Shown here: positions 1-7,401 of the stretch, piece after piece
How positions within the stretch are numbered: position 1 is the stretch's first letter
Layout of the letters: each line of letters opens with the position of its first letter
Position numbers and translations under genes: made by a program
The notes under the pieces: model-generated
The model's database searches: none
What the model saw: the letters and a program-made list of their open reading frames with translations, nothing else
What the model was told of the DNA's origin: nothing
Source of the DNA: an uncultured Lachnospiraceae bacterium
Lineage (GTDB): Bacteria > Bacillota > Clostridia > Lachnospirales > Lachnospiraceae
DNA length: 30,749 bases
Direction of reading: 5' to 3'
NCBI GenBank assembly: GCA_902803155.1
Contig: CADCOU010000248.1
Span: forward strand, 1 to 30,749

Positions 1-440
1 GCAACCTTCGGATACATGATCTCATTGGTCTCGAATTCCTCATAAACCACCTGGATGCCGGTCTCCTCCTCGAACTGATCGATCACGTCCGGATCAATAT
101 ATTCGCCCCAGTTGTAGACGACGACCTTTCCGCTGCCCTTTTCAGGCTGAGCAGCCTCTGCTTCTTCAGTCTCCGCCGCTGCGGATGCCTCCGCCTCTGT
201 CATTGCCGCAATCTCCGCTTCTGTCTGGGAAGCTGCTTCCGCCTCCGTCAGCACGACAGCCTGCTCCGTCTGTACAGACGTATCTGCCGCAGGGGCTTTC
301 TCCGTAGTCTTCGTCTGTGCGTCATCCGCAGCAGAAGTCTGCTCCGCAGTCTCTTTTGTTGTCTCCATCTTTTTGATGCAGCCTGTCAGAAGAGCCGGGA
401 TCATAACAGCGATCAAAACAACAGCAATGACTTTTTTCAT
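1..440 (-). CDS. potD: Spermidine/putrescine ABC transporter substrate-binding lipoprotein PotD (partial, C-terminus outside window)
   Basis: Captures polyamines outside the cell for the PotABC importer. Only the first 146 codons lie in the window. Residues 1-20 form a lipoprotein signal peptide with lipobox LLTGC, so Cys21 is the predicted lipidated residue. Residues 22 to about 103 are a long low-complexity linker rich in Ala, Glu and Thr with repeated TEAE units. The binding domain then starts with VVVYNWGEYIDPDVIDQFEE, typical of PotD/PotF. The ATG overlaps the potC stop codon (ATGA, 4 bp), and a GGAG lies about 10 nt upstream inside potC. It is the last gene of the xre-potABCD operon visible here. 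The linker is much longer than usual, presumably a spacer through the cell wall (inference). Identity is confident from the domain start and the context. Confidence 0.93.
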   Translation of the reverse strand, partial: MKKVIAVVLIAVMIPALLTGCIKKMETTKETAEQTSAADDAQTKTTEKAPAADTSVQTEQAVVLTEAEAASQTEAEIAAMTEAEASAAAETEEAEAAQPEKGSGKVVVYNWGEYIDPDVIDQFEEETGIQVVYEEFETNEIMYPKV

Positions 441-1237
441 TTCTTCGATTCTCCTTTTCTGTTTCTTCCAAATACCAGAAGCAGTACCAGAACGCTTACA
501 AACAGAAGCGTGGACAGTGCGTACATCTCCGGTTTGATTCCCTTCCTTACCTCGGTATAGATCTTGGTGGAAAGCGTATCGAAACCCGGACCCTTCGTAA
601 AATGCGTGATCACAAAGTCATCCAGAGACAGTGTGAACGCCAGCATGAATCCTGACAGGATACCCGACAGGATATCCGGAAGGACTACCTTGCGGAATGC
701 CAGCAGCCTGGACGCCCCGAGATCCAGGGCAGCTTCATAGGTACTGGTATTGACCTGTCTGAGCTTCGGGCTTATGGACAGGACCGTATAGGGCAGGTTA
801 AACGTGACATGTCCGATCAGTACGGTCCCGAATCCGAACTCGACCATGTACCCCCACCTGGAGAGAAACTGTCCGAGTCCGATAAAGATCAGCATCAGCG
901 AAATTCCCGTAACGATCTCGGCGTTCAGCATAGGAATGTTGATCGCGCTGAGAATCACCGTCCTCTTTCTCCGTTTCATGGTATTCAGGCTGAGGGCAGC
1001 CATCAGTCCCAGGAGCGTCGCGATCAGTGCGGACAGTACCGCAACCAGGAGCGTATTGCTCAGAGCGGACATGATGGAATCGTTCCGGAACATCTCCGCA
1101 TACCACTTCAGGGTCCAGCCGCCCCATTTTGCCCTCGTCCTCGAATTGTTGAAGCTGAACAGGATCAGCACCGCAATCGGAGCGTACAGCAATATGAAAA
1201 TAAAAGCCAGATATATCCTGGACAGAACCTTCTTCAT
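437..1237 (-). CDS. potC: Spermidine/putrescine ABC transporter permease PotC
   Basis: One of the two inner-membrane permease subunits of the polyamine importer; 266 residues, normal for the family. The N-terminus (MKKVLSRIYLAFIFILLYAP) is a cytoplasmic start plus first membrane segment, and about six hydrophobic segments follow. The EAA coupling loop that contacts PotA is visible as TYEAALDLGASRLLAFRKVV followed by LPDILSG. The C-terminus is basic (GRNRKGESKK). The ATG overlaps the potB stop (ATGA) and an AGGGG lies 7 nt upstream, so translation is probably coupled. Its stop overlaps the potD start in the same way. Confidence 0.96.
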   Translation of the reverse strand: MKKVLSRIYLAFIFILLYAPIAVLILFSFNNSRTRAKWGGWTLKWYAEMFRNDSIMSALSNTLLVAVLSALIATLLGLMAALSLNTMKRRKRTVILSAINIPMLNAEIVTGISLMLIFIGLGQFLSRWGYMVEFGFGTVLIGHVTFNLPYTVLSISPKLRQVNTSTYEAALDLGASRLLAFRKVVLPDILSGILSGFMLAFTLSLDDFVITHFTKGPGFDTLSTKIYTEVRKGIKPEMYALSTLLFVSVLVLLLVFGRNRKGESKK

Positions 1238-2055
1238 AGTACGACCCCTTCTGCGTCTCCCTTGTCATAATGCTGCATAACGGCCATGGAGATCAGGATA
1301 AAGATCATCAGCACCAGCGACAGCCCGCTTCCGACATTCCAGTCGCCCACCTGCGTAAACTGATGCTCGATCACATTTCCGATCAGGAGCACCTTCGATC
1401 CGCCGAGGAAATCACTGATCACGAATGTGGTAAGCGCGGGTACGAATACCATCGTGATTCCTGAGATTACTCCCGGGATCGTGAGCGGGAAGATCACCTT
1501 CCAGAAGGTCTGGAATTTATTGGCCCCCAGATCATACGCCGCGTTCACAACATTCTGGTCGATCTTCTCCAGTGCGTTGTAGATCGGGAGCAGCATGAAC
1601 GGCAGGAAGTCATAGATCATGCCCAGCGCGATCGCGTAAGGCGTATTGATCAGGTACAGTTTCGGCAGGTGCAGGAAACCGAGGATCTGGTTAATGACCC
1701 CGTTTCTCTCCAGGAGGGTCTGCCACGCAAGGATGCGGAGCAGGGAATTCATCCACATCGGGATGATGAAGATCGTTACAATAAAGCCGGTCGCCCCCAC
1801 CTTCATGTTCGTCAGAATCAGAGCCAGAGGATAGGCCATGACCAGGCAGACCGCAGTCGCGATCAGAGACAGAATCAGAGAGAGGATCAGTGCCTTCATC
1901 CGCTCGGGTGTCCCCATCTGAAGCACATTGCTCCAGGTGAACGCGCCTGTTTTGTCCGTGAGACCGTAATAAACGATCATCAGCAGCGGTATGATGATAA
2001 ATGCGGCTGTCCAGATCAGGTAAGGACCGCTCAGCAATGGATTCTGCCGTTTCAT
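1234..2055 (-). CDS. potB: Spermidine/putrescine ABC transporter permease PotB
   Basis: The second permease subunit of the polyamine importer, about 273 residues with six predicted membrane segments. The EAA loop is visible as AAYDLGANKFQTFWKVIFPL followed by TIPGVISG. The junction with potA reads GGAGG-N4-GTGATG. Either the GTG at 2058 or the ATG at 2055 could start the protein; the ATG is chosen because it sits 7 nt after GGAGG and overlaps the potA stop by one base. potA, potB, potC and potD are linked by overlapping stop/start codons, so the four proteins should be made in step. Confidence 0.95.
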   Translation of the reverse strand: MKRQNPLLSGPYLIWTAAFIIIPLLMIVYYGLTDKTGAFTWSNVLQMGTPERMKALILSLILSLIATAVCLVMAYPLALILTNMKVGATGFIVTIFIIPMWMNSLLRILAWQTLLERNGVINQILGFLHLPKLYLINTPYAIALGMIYDFLPFMLLPIYNALEKIDQNVVNAAYDLGANKFQTFWKVIFPLTIPGVISGITMVFVPALTTFVISDFLGGSKVLLIGNVIEHQFTQVGDWNVGSGLSLVLMIFILISMAVMQHYDKGDAEGVVL

Positions 2056-3194
2056 CACATGCCCTCCACGCCGACAGCCTGTTCATCTTCTGACGCAGGC
2101 TTGTTCATGATCTGAATGTTAAACGGATCCACGCTCATCAGAACCCTGGTACCGACCGGGAACATCCTGGTGGAATGGACCAGCCATTCAAAGCCGCCGC
2201 TCATTACTTCCATCTCGTAATGGACGCCTTTGAAGATCAGGTGGGATACCCTGCCTTCGAGATATCCGGGATTGAACTTCGTGATGGTTCGGACAGCAGC
2301 CTGATATGCGTCGCTTCCTTCCACCGCGTCATCCGGAAGCGCCGTCATCTCCAGATCCTCCGGGCGGATCACGACATCAACCGGCTTATTGACCCCGAAC
2401 CCGGTATCCACACAGGCAAACTTCACGCCCTGTATGATGACCAGCTTATCCTGGACCATGGTTCCGCCCAGAATGTTTGAATCGCCGATAAAGTCTGCGA
2501 CAAACGCGTTCTCCGGCTCATTGTATATGTCTTCCGGGGTTCCGATCTGCTGGATATATCCCTGGTTCATGACGACGATCGTGTCAGACATTGTCAGGGC
2601 TTCTTCCTGGTCGTGCGTGACATAGATGAATGTGATGCCCAGTTCGTTTTTCAGGCGGATCAGTTCATACTGCATGTCCTGGCGCAGCTTCAGGTCAAGC
2701 GCCCCGAGCGGCTCGTCCAGAAGGAGGACTTTCGGTTCGTTAACGATCGCGCGGGCGATGGCGATCCTCTGCTGCTGCCCTCCGGAGAGGGAGTCCGGCA
2801 TGCGGTTCTCATACCCGTCCAGATTTACCAGCTTCAGCGCATAGCGGATCTTGTCCCGGATGTAATCTTCGGATTTCTTCCGGATCCGGAGCCCGAACGC
2901 AATGTTCTCCGCGATCGTCATATGCGTGAAAAGGGCATATTTCTGGAACACCGTATTGAGCTGGCGTTTGTTCGGCGCCAGATCCGTGATATCACTTCCG
3001 TCAAAGATGACCCGCCCCGTATCTGGCGTCTCAAATCCTCCCAGGATACGCAGAGTCGTCGTCTTGCCGCAGCCGGACGGTCCGAGAAGTGTCAGAAATT
3101 CATTTTCACGTATATAGAGATTCAGGTCATCCAGGACCATCTGTCCGTCGAATGACTTGGAAATATGCTGAAGATCGATCAGTTTGGTGCTCAT
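2055..3194 (-). CDS. potA: Spermidine/putrescine ABC transporter ATP-binding protein PotA
   Basis: ATPase that powers polyamine uptake, 379 residues from the chosen start. Motifs seen: Walker A GPSGCGKT (about residues 38-45), Q-loop in VFQKYALF, signature LSGGQQQR (136-143), Walker B VLLLDEPLGALD (from 156) and switch His in THDQEEA. The C-terminal third fits the TOBE-type domain of PotA/MalK ATPases (VVIRPEDLEM). A GTG at 3209 would add five residues, but the GAGGG Shine-Dalgarno lies inside that extension, 8 nt before the ATG at 3194, so 3194 is preferred. It sits 84 bp after the regulator gene and overlaps potB. Confidence 0.96.
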   Translation of the reverse strand: MSTKLIDLQHISKSFDGQMVLDDLNLYIRENEFLTLLGPSGCGKTTTLRILGGFETPDTGRVIFDGSDITDLAPNKRQLNTVFQKYALFTHMTIAENIAFGLRIRKKSEDYIRDKIRYALKLVNLDGYENRMPDSLSGGQQQRIAIARAIVNEPKVLLLDEPLGALDLKLRQDMQYELIRLKNELGITFIYVTHDQEEALTMSDTIVVMNQGYIQQIGTPEDIYNEPENAFVADFIGDSNILGGTMVQDKLVIIQGVKFACVDTGFGVNKPVDVVIRPEDLEMTALPDDAVEGSDAYQAAVRTITKFNPGYLEGRVSHLIFKGVHYEMEVMSGGFEWLVHSTRMFPVGTRVLMSVDPFNIQIMNKPASEDEQAVGVEGM

Positions 3195-3278
3195 ACGAAG
3201 TACCCTCACATGCTCTCATGTACTGCCCGCTCCCGCGGACGTCATAACGCCGATAGTTTTCTTTCATACTCTGTCTGT

Positions 3279-3818
3279 TCAGAAACTCGGCGGAGTGCTG
3301 ACCCAGATGATCGAAGCGCCGATCTTTCCGGCTGCTTCGATATAGTGCCGGGCGGTCGGCTTGAAATAAAACGCTTCTCCCCTTTTTGCCCTGTATGTCT
3401 GCTGTCCGACATGGATCACGATCTGTCCGCCCAGGACATAGCCGAACTCTTCTCCCTCATGCGGGTCATCCACGTATGTACAGCCTCCCGGCCTCATCGT
3501 TACGCGGATCGGCTCCATCTGGTTCTTCTGCGCATTCGGAATGATCCATTCCGTCTTATTGCCCAGCTCCTCGTCGTCCTTCTCAAAGTAATCCGCGTCA
3601 TGGAACACTACCTGACTGTCCGTCTCATCCCCGAAGAATTCCTTCAGATCCGTCCCGAGCGCCTGCAGAATATCGACCAGCGTCGCGATGGACGGCGATG
3701 TCAGATCCCTCTCTACCTGGGAAATGAAACTCTTGGAGAGTTCCGTCCGGTCGGCAAGCTCTTCCTGCGTCAGATTCAGCGCTATGCGAAGCCTTTTTAT
3801 CTTTCGTCCGATCTCCAT
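3279..3818 (-). CDS. XRE-family regulator with C-terminal cupin domain (polyamine operon regulator, PuuR-like)
   Basis: A 179-residue transcription factor. Residues about 4-58 are an XRE helix-turn-helix (LTQEELADRTELSKSFISQV), with the second helix lining up with the DNA-recognition helix. Residues about 105-175 are a small cupin barrel (HEGEEFGYVLGGQIVIHVGQ, then KRGEAFYFKPTARH) that in this family binds a small effector. It is the first gene of the leftward operon that continues into potABCD, so it probably senses polyamines and controls their uptake (inference from context; PuuR in E. coli has the same domain order). An AAGGA ribosome site lies just upstream of the ATG. It is preceded by a consensus promoter and AT-rich repeats that look like an autoregulatory operator. 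Confidence 0.9.
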   Translation of the reverse strand: MEIGRKIKRLRIALNLTQEELADRTELSKSFISQVERDLTSPSIATLVDILQALGTDLKEFFGDETDSQVVFHDADYFEKDDEELGNKTEWIIPNAQKNQMEPIRVTMRPGGCTYVDDPHEGEEFGYVLGGQIVIHVGQQTYRAKRGEAFYFKPTARHYIEAAGKIGASIIWVSTPPSF

Positions 3819-3830
3819 GCGTCCTTCTTT

Positions 3831-3869
3831 CTGAATTCAGTAAAAATAAACTAAAAATTCAGTTTTACT
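3831..3869. promoter_or_regulatory. Candidate operator: repeated AATTCAGT sites and inverted repeat upstream of the XRE regulator
   Basis: AATTCAGT occurs twice (3834-3841 and 3856-3863), 22 bp apart, about two helical turns. AGTAAAA (3839-3845) and TTTTACT (3863-3869) form an inverted repeat, and CTGAATTCAG (3831-3840) is a perfect palindrome. The block lies between the predicted transcription start and the ribosome site of the XRE gene, a good place for a repressor to act. That the neighbouring XRE protein binds here is inference. Confidence 0.5.
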
Positions 3870-3885
3870 AAACCACACCTATTCG

Positions 3886-3913
3886 ATTATATCCGTTTGC
3901 ACAGTGGTGTCAA
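3886..3913 (-). promoter_or_regulatory. Promoter of the xre-potABCD operon (TTGACA-16-TATAAT)
   Basis: Read on the minus strand, TTGACA (3913-3908) and TATAAT (3891-3886) are both perfect sigma-A consensus hexamers, separated by 16 bp. The expected start of transcription is near 3879, about 60 nt before the regulator's ATG. Such a strong core promoter fits a promoter held in check by a repressor. Confidence 0.85.
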
Positions 3914-3961
3914 TGCTTTTTACACAATTCCCCGCACAGATTCTTTATCGGCCGGACATGC

Positions 3962-3985
3962 AAAAAGGGCGGCCTGCGCCGCCCT
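3962..3985 (-). terminator. Rho-independent terminator of the esterase/ligase/Rsb/lactonase unit
   Basis: On the minus strand an 8-bp perfect GC-rich stem (GGGCGGC with GCCGCCC plus one A-T pair) with a 4-nt loop is followed by TTTTTG. It lies about 70 bp beyond the lactonase stop and before the promoter of the polyamine operon, so it separates the two leftward units. Confidence 0.88.
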
Positions 3986-4053
3986 CATATTTTTCGTCTG
4001 TCAGAATCTTCCGCCTGCACGAGCGGAGGCTCCCTGAACGGGTCCTCTCCGTC

Positions 4054-5118
4054 CTATGTTGCGCTCAGACCAGTCTCCGAGATCAGGATGCAGTTCGGTG
4101 TCTCCACATACTGCTGTTTCCCCTTCATGATCAGGGTTCCCTTCTCGTAATCAATCGTGAAGAAGCGCATGTAGCCGGACTCATGGCACAGGACGATCAT
4201 GGTCTTCTCGTCCGGGAATACGTCGATGTCTTTCGGGTAGCCTCCGCTGATCGGAAGGATCAGGATCTTCGTCAGCATACCGGTTTCCGGATCGATCCTG
4301 AATATTCCGACGGAATTCTCACCGGCGCTGGAGCAGTACAGATACTTCCCGCTCGGCGACAGCTTCAGCGCACAGCTTGCGGAAGATACGTCCTTGTCAT
4401 CATACATGCTTTGCACTTCCTGGATCTTGTCGAACTTCGGCTCTCTCCCGCTTCCGTCATAACGGTACGCAATGATCTTATTGGTTATCTCGCAGTTGAT
4501 GTATGCGTACTTCCCGTCCTTTGAGAACACCATCAGCCTCGGCGCGGATTCCAGAGGAAGGCGCAGGATGCTGTACAGATGCAGCTGGCCGGTTCCGGGC
4601 GTGACCTTGTAGATCTTGACCTGATCCACCCCGTTGTCCACGGCACACAGGTATTTGTCATCCGGGGTCGGTATCACACAGCTCACATGAGGCCTGAAAT
4701 TACGCTCTGCCACGGAGCCGATGCCCTGATGGAACACACCGTCCATGACCGAGCCCAGGCGTCCGTCCCTGTGCGTATGGACCACCGTGACCTTTCCGTC
4801 GTGGTAGCCTCCTACGAAGAGGAACTTCCCGGACACGTCCGTTGAGAGATAGCATCCTCTCATACCGTCGATATTGACCTTGTTGATCGGGGTAAGGCCT
4901 CCGTCGTTCTCGATCTTCAGGACCTCCACGCCCTCATCCGCGATCGAATACAGGAACTTCCCGCTCCTTGACTTGGTCACATACGAGGAATTGTGCACCG
5001 GTACCACGGCGCGTTCCTTCAGGATGCGGTTTTCCGTATCAATGTCGTAGACATGAATGCCGACACTGCTCCCGTGCGTATAAGTTCCGATGTAGGCAAC
5101 GTATTTTTTCTTTTCCAT
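4054..5118 (-). CDS. Beta-propeller lactonase family protein (6-phosphogluconolactonase-like fold)
   Basis: A 354-residue protein of the 7-bladed propeller lactonase family (YbhE/Pgl-like). The start KKYVAYIGTYTHGSSVGIHV is typical, and blade repeats of the type SxSGKFLYSI, TPDDKYLCAVDNG, SKDGKYAYINC, SPSGKYLYCSS recur about every 50 residues. No signal peptide is visible, so it should be cytoplasmic. Members of this family include 6-phosphogluconolactonases, but many have unknown substrates, so the substrate is left open. It starts 12 bp after the phosphatase stop with its own AGGAG site and is last in the unit, followed by a terminator. No pentose phosphate gene is adjacent, so a role tied to the neighbouring acyl ligase and esterase is possible (inference). 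Confidence 0.88.
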   Translation of the reverse strand: MEKKKYVAYIGTYTHGSSVGIHVYDIDTENRILKERAVVPVHNSSYVTKSRSGKFLYSIADEGVEVLKIENDGGLTPINKVNIDGMRGCYLSTDVSGKFLFVGGYHDGKVTVVHTHRDGRLGSVMDGVFHQGIGSVAERNFRPHVSCVIPTPDDKYLCAVDNGVDQVKIYKVTPGTGQLHLYSILRLPLESAPRLMVFSKDGKYAYINCEITNKIIAYRYDGSGREPKFDKIQEVQSMYDDKDVSSASCALKLSPSGKYLYCSSAGENSVGIFRIDPETGMLTKILILPISGGYPKDIDVFPDEKTMIVLCHESGYMRFFTIDYEKGTLIMKGKQQYVETPNCILISETGLSAT

Positions 5119-5130
5119 AAAAGCTCCTGA

Positions 5131-6870
5131 TTATGTTCCTTCCGGTGTGTGGTCAGGTGTTCCCCGGTACTGCAGGTTCATCATGGTGATGTCGTCAAAC
5201 TGCTCTCCGTCGCCGGTAAATTCCTGAAGTTCGGACATGACGCTTCCGATCAGTTCCTCCGGCGCCGCTTCTCTGTCTCTGTTCAGAGTCTCCAGGAGAC
5301 GGTCTGTTCCATAGAACTCTCTGTCGCCGCCGCGTCTTGCTTCCGGGACACCGTCCGTGTAGACAAACAGGCTGTCCCCGGGAGAAAGCCGGAATGAACG
5401 CTCCTGATACCGGATGCCCGCAAATGTTCCCGCCGGCGGGAAATGCCTGTACTTCACAAGCTCATAGTCTCCGCCCGCATGCCTGATGACTGGGTCTTCG
5501 TGACCGGCATTTACGGAAACCCCTTCTCCGGTTGACAGGTTCAGTATTGCGAGCCAGACTGTAACAAACATATCCACGGAATCGTTCTCTGACAGCTGGT
5601 CATTCAGATTGACCAGGATCTCCGCGGGGCTCAGACCTTTCTGTGCGTGCGTCTTGATCAGTATCCTGGAGATCATCATGTACAGCGCTGCCGGGATGCC
5701 CTTTCCGGAGACATCTGCCATGACCAGAACGAGATGATCGTCGTCTGCCATGTAAAAGTCATAGAAATCTCCGCCTACGCTCTTTGCCGGTTTCATGGAA
5801 GCATAGATGCTGAATTCATTTCGGTCCGGGAACGGCGGGAACGTATGCGGCAGCTGGCTGTTCTGGATCTGCGTTGCCAGGTCCAGCTCTGTCCGGACTC
5901 TCTCATTATCAGCCGTCACTTTCATGAGGTCGCGGACATATGTATTCATATCCTGCTCCATCTGCGTCAGGCTCCGGTACAGGACTCCCACCTCATCTGA
6001 GGAGGAGAATTCCGTCTCTCCGAAAATATTCGTCTCCGTCGTCTCGGAATCCCTTTTTGCCTCGATCAGCTTCGTGGCGTTCTCAGAGAGGTAATAGATC
6101 GGCCGGACGATCTTCCGGCTTGTGAAAATAACAGGGAGGATGGCGAACAGGACTGCCAGGATTAAGATCAGCAGGAACATCTGCAGTCCGGCAGTACTGA
6201 TGTATCTGAGTTCATCCGAATAAGAGATGGTGATCTCCAGGTAACCATACAGCTTATTATTACCCTTATCCAGAAGCGGATAATCGATCTGTATCCAGCT
6301 GTCACCTCTCGAGAACACGGTTTCCCCTCTTACATCCCCGATCAAAACACCGCTCTCCTTCATATGGCGGGATTTTTTCATGGGGGTTTCCAGTTCCCCG
6401 GGAGACAGTTCATGCGTGGACAGCTCAGCCTCCTGCGCCTCCGATTCCTTCACAGAGTAAACGTTTGGATCATATCCATTGATCCAGACATCCATGGCGT
6501 ACCGAAGGGCATCCCCTTCAGGCCTTATCACACTCAGATTTGCTATATCAAAGTAGTGCCCGACATCACGAAGAAAATCGTGTGTCAGCCGATAGGGGTC
6601 ATATTCATAGTAATCGTCGGGATCATCCGGGTTCCCTAACTTCGTTATTTCTCTCTTCCCCTCAAACCATTCCTCAATATCCTTCTGGTCCAGATAGCTG
6701 GATATCATGGTGGAAACGCCGATCAGCTGCTCCTCGTAAAATGTATTCGTCTTTTTCGTATAAAGGATATAGCTGATGAGGAAAATGAAAAAGCTGACAC
6801 CCAGGACGGCTGCCATGATCATGAGCGCAATCTTCTGTTTTAACGAAAACCCGACGCGTCGCCTTTTCAT
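5131..6870 (-). CDS. Membrane-bound HAMP-SpoIIE (PP2C) serine phosphatase, RsbU-like
   Basis: A 579-residue sensor phosphatase expected to dephosphorylate the STAS protein encoded just upstream. Order: basic N-terminus, membrane segment about 13-37, extracytoplasmic sensor region about 40-225 with no recognised ligand motif, second membrane segment about 229-250, HAMP linker about 251-312, then a SpoIIE/PP2C domain about 330-570. Metal-binding acidic residues are present: VGGDFYDF (Asp368), ADVSGKGIPAAL (Asp386), TDGVPEA (Asp506) and FDDITMM (Asp559/560). It is therefore likely active. A GGAG lies 6 nt before the ATG. In known Rsb systems such a phosphatase turns on the pathway in response to a signal; the signal here would come from outside the cell. 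The gene follows the STAS gene by 124 bp, a gap containing a strong hairpin. Confidence 0.93.
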   Translation of the reverse strand: MKRRRVGFSLKQKIALMIMAAVLGVSFFIFLISYILYTKKTNTFYEEQLIGVSTMISSYLDQKDIEEWFEGKREITKLGNPDDPDDYYEYDPYRLTHDFLRDVGHYFDIANLSVIRPEGDALRYAMDVWINGYDPNVYSVKESEAQEAELSTHELSPGELETPMKKSRHMKESGVLIGDVRGETVFSRGDSWIQIDYPLLDKGNNKLYGYLEITISYSDELRYISTAGLQMFLLILILAVLFAILPVIFTSRKIVRPIYYLSENATKLIEAKRDSETTETNIFGETEFSSSDEVGVLYRSLTQMEQDMNTYVRDLMKVTADNERVRTELDLATQIQNSQLPHTFPPFPDRNEFSIYASMKPAKSVGGDFYDFYMADDDHLVLVMADVSGKGIPAALYMMISRILIKTHAQKGLSPAEILVNLNDQLSENDSVDMFVTVWLAILNLSTGEGVSVNAGHEDPVIRHAGGDYELVKYRHFPPAGTFAGIRYQERSFRLSPGDSLFVYTDGVPEARRGGDREFYGTDRLLETLNRDREAAPEELIGSVMSELQEFTGDGEQFDDITMMNLQYRGTPDHTPEGT

Positions 6871-6902
6871 GTTCTTCTCCCGGAAACTCCGTTATCCGAA
6901 CC

Positions 6903-6933
6903 GCCCGGATGGCAGGATCACTGTCATCCGGGC
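6903..6933 (-). promoter_or_regulatory. Intercistronic hairpin between the STAS gene and the phosphatase gene
   Basis: CCCGGATG (6904-6911) pairs perfectly with CATCCGGG (6925-6932), extended by an outer G-C pair and three inner pairs, leaving a 7-nt loop. There is no T-run after it on the minus strand, so it is not a standard terminator. It could protect the STAS message or lower readthrough so that more antagonist than phosphatase is made. Confidence 0.5.
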
Positions 6934-6994
6934 CGTTTCATCCTGCTGCTTACGGTGTATGGCCGAAAACTGCAGGGCTGTCTACAGCCTGTGG

Positions 6995-7291
6995 TCACTC
7001 AAGCGTCAGCAGGCTGTCAAACCCTGTGATCTTCAGGATCTCCATCACATCATCACTGACATTTTTAACGACCATTTTCCCCTGCCTGTCCATGAGCTTT
7101 GCAGCGGAGAGCAGCGTGCGCAGTCCGGCGCTGGAAAGATATGTGACTTCCTTCAGGTCGATCACCGCCTCCGTTATCCCTTCGAGGGCAGGCATCAGCT
7201 CTTTCTCAAGTTCCGGCGATGTGCGGACATCCAGTTCTCCCTCTACGTTGACAGTCAGTCTGGTGCCTTCCTGGTTCATATCGAATTTCAT
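6995..7291 (-). CDS. STAS-domain anti-sigma factor antagonist, RsbV/SpoIIAA-like
   Basis: A 98-residue single STAS domain, the usual size. The conserved stretch DLKEVTYLSSAGLRTLL holds the serine that is phosphorylated in this family (Ser54, Ser53 adjacent). In known partner switches an RsbW-type kinase phosphorylates this serine, and a SpoIIE phosphatase removes the phosphate so that the STAS protein binds the kinase. Both likely partners are encoded next door: an RsbW-like domain at the C-terminus of the ligase (upstream gene) and the phosphatase (downstream gene). An AAGGAGG lies 6 nt before the ATG. It is 110 bp downstream of the ligase. Confidence 0.94.
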   Translation of the reverse strand: MKFDMNQEGTRLTVNVEGELDVRTSPELEKELMPALEGITEAVIDLKEVTYLSSAGLRTLLSAAKLMDRQGKMVVKNVSDDVMEILKITGFDSLLTLE

Positions 7292-7401
7292 GGGGTTCCT
7301 CCTTTTATCTGTCTTACTGATCCATTCTTCTCAAGTCTGCCGCCGGCATACCTGAGATCAGCATGCGCTTGTCTCCGTTTTGCCTTAACTTAAGCGGCGG
7401 A

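Noticed and set aside
3195..3209. GTG start for potA five codons upstream
   Set aside because: The GAGGG ribosome site for the ATG at 3194 lies inside this extension.
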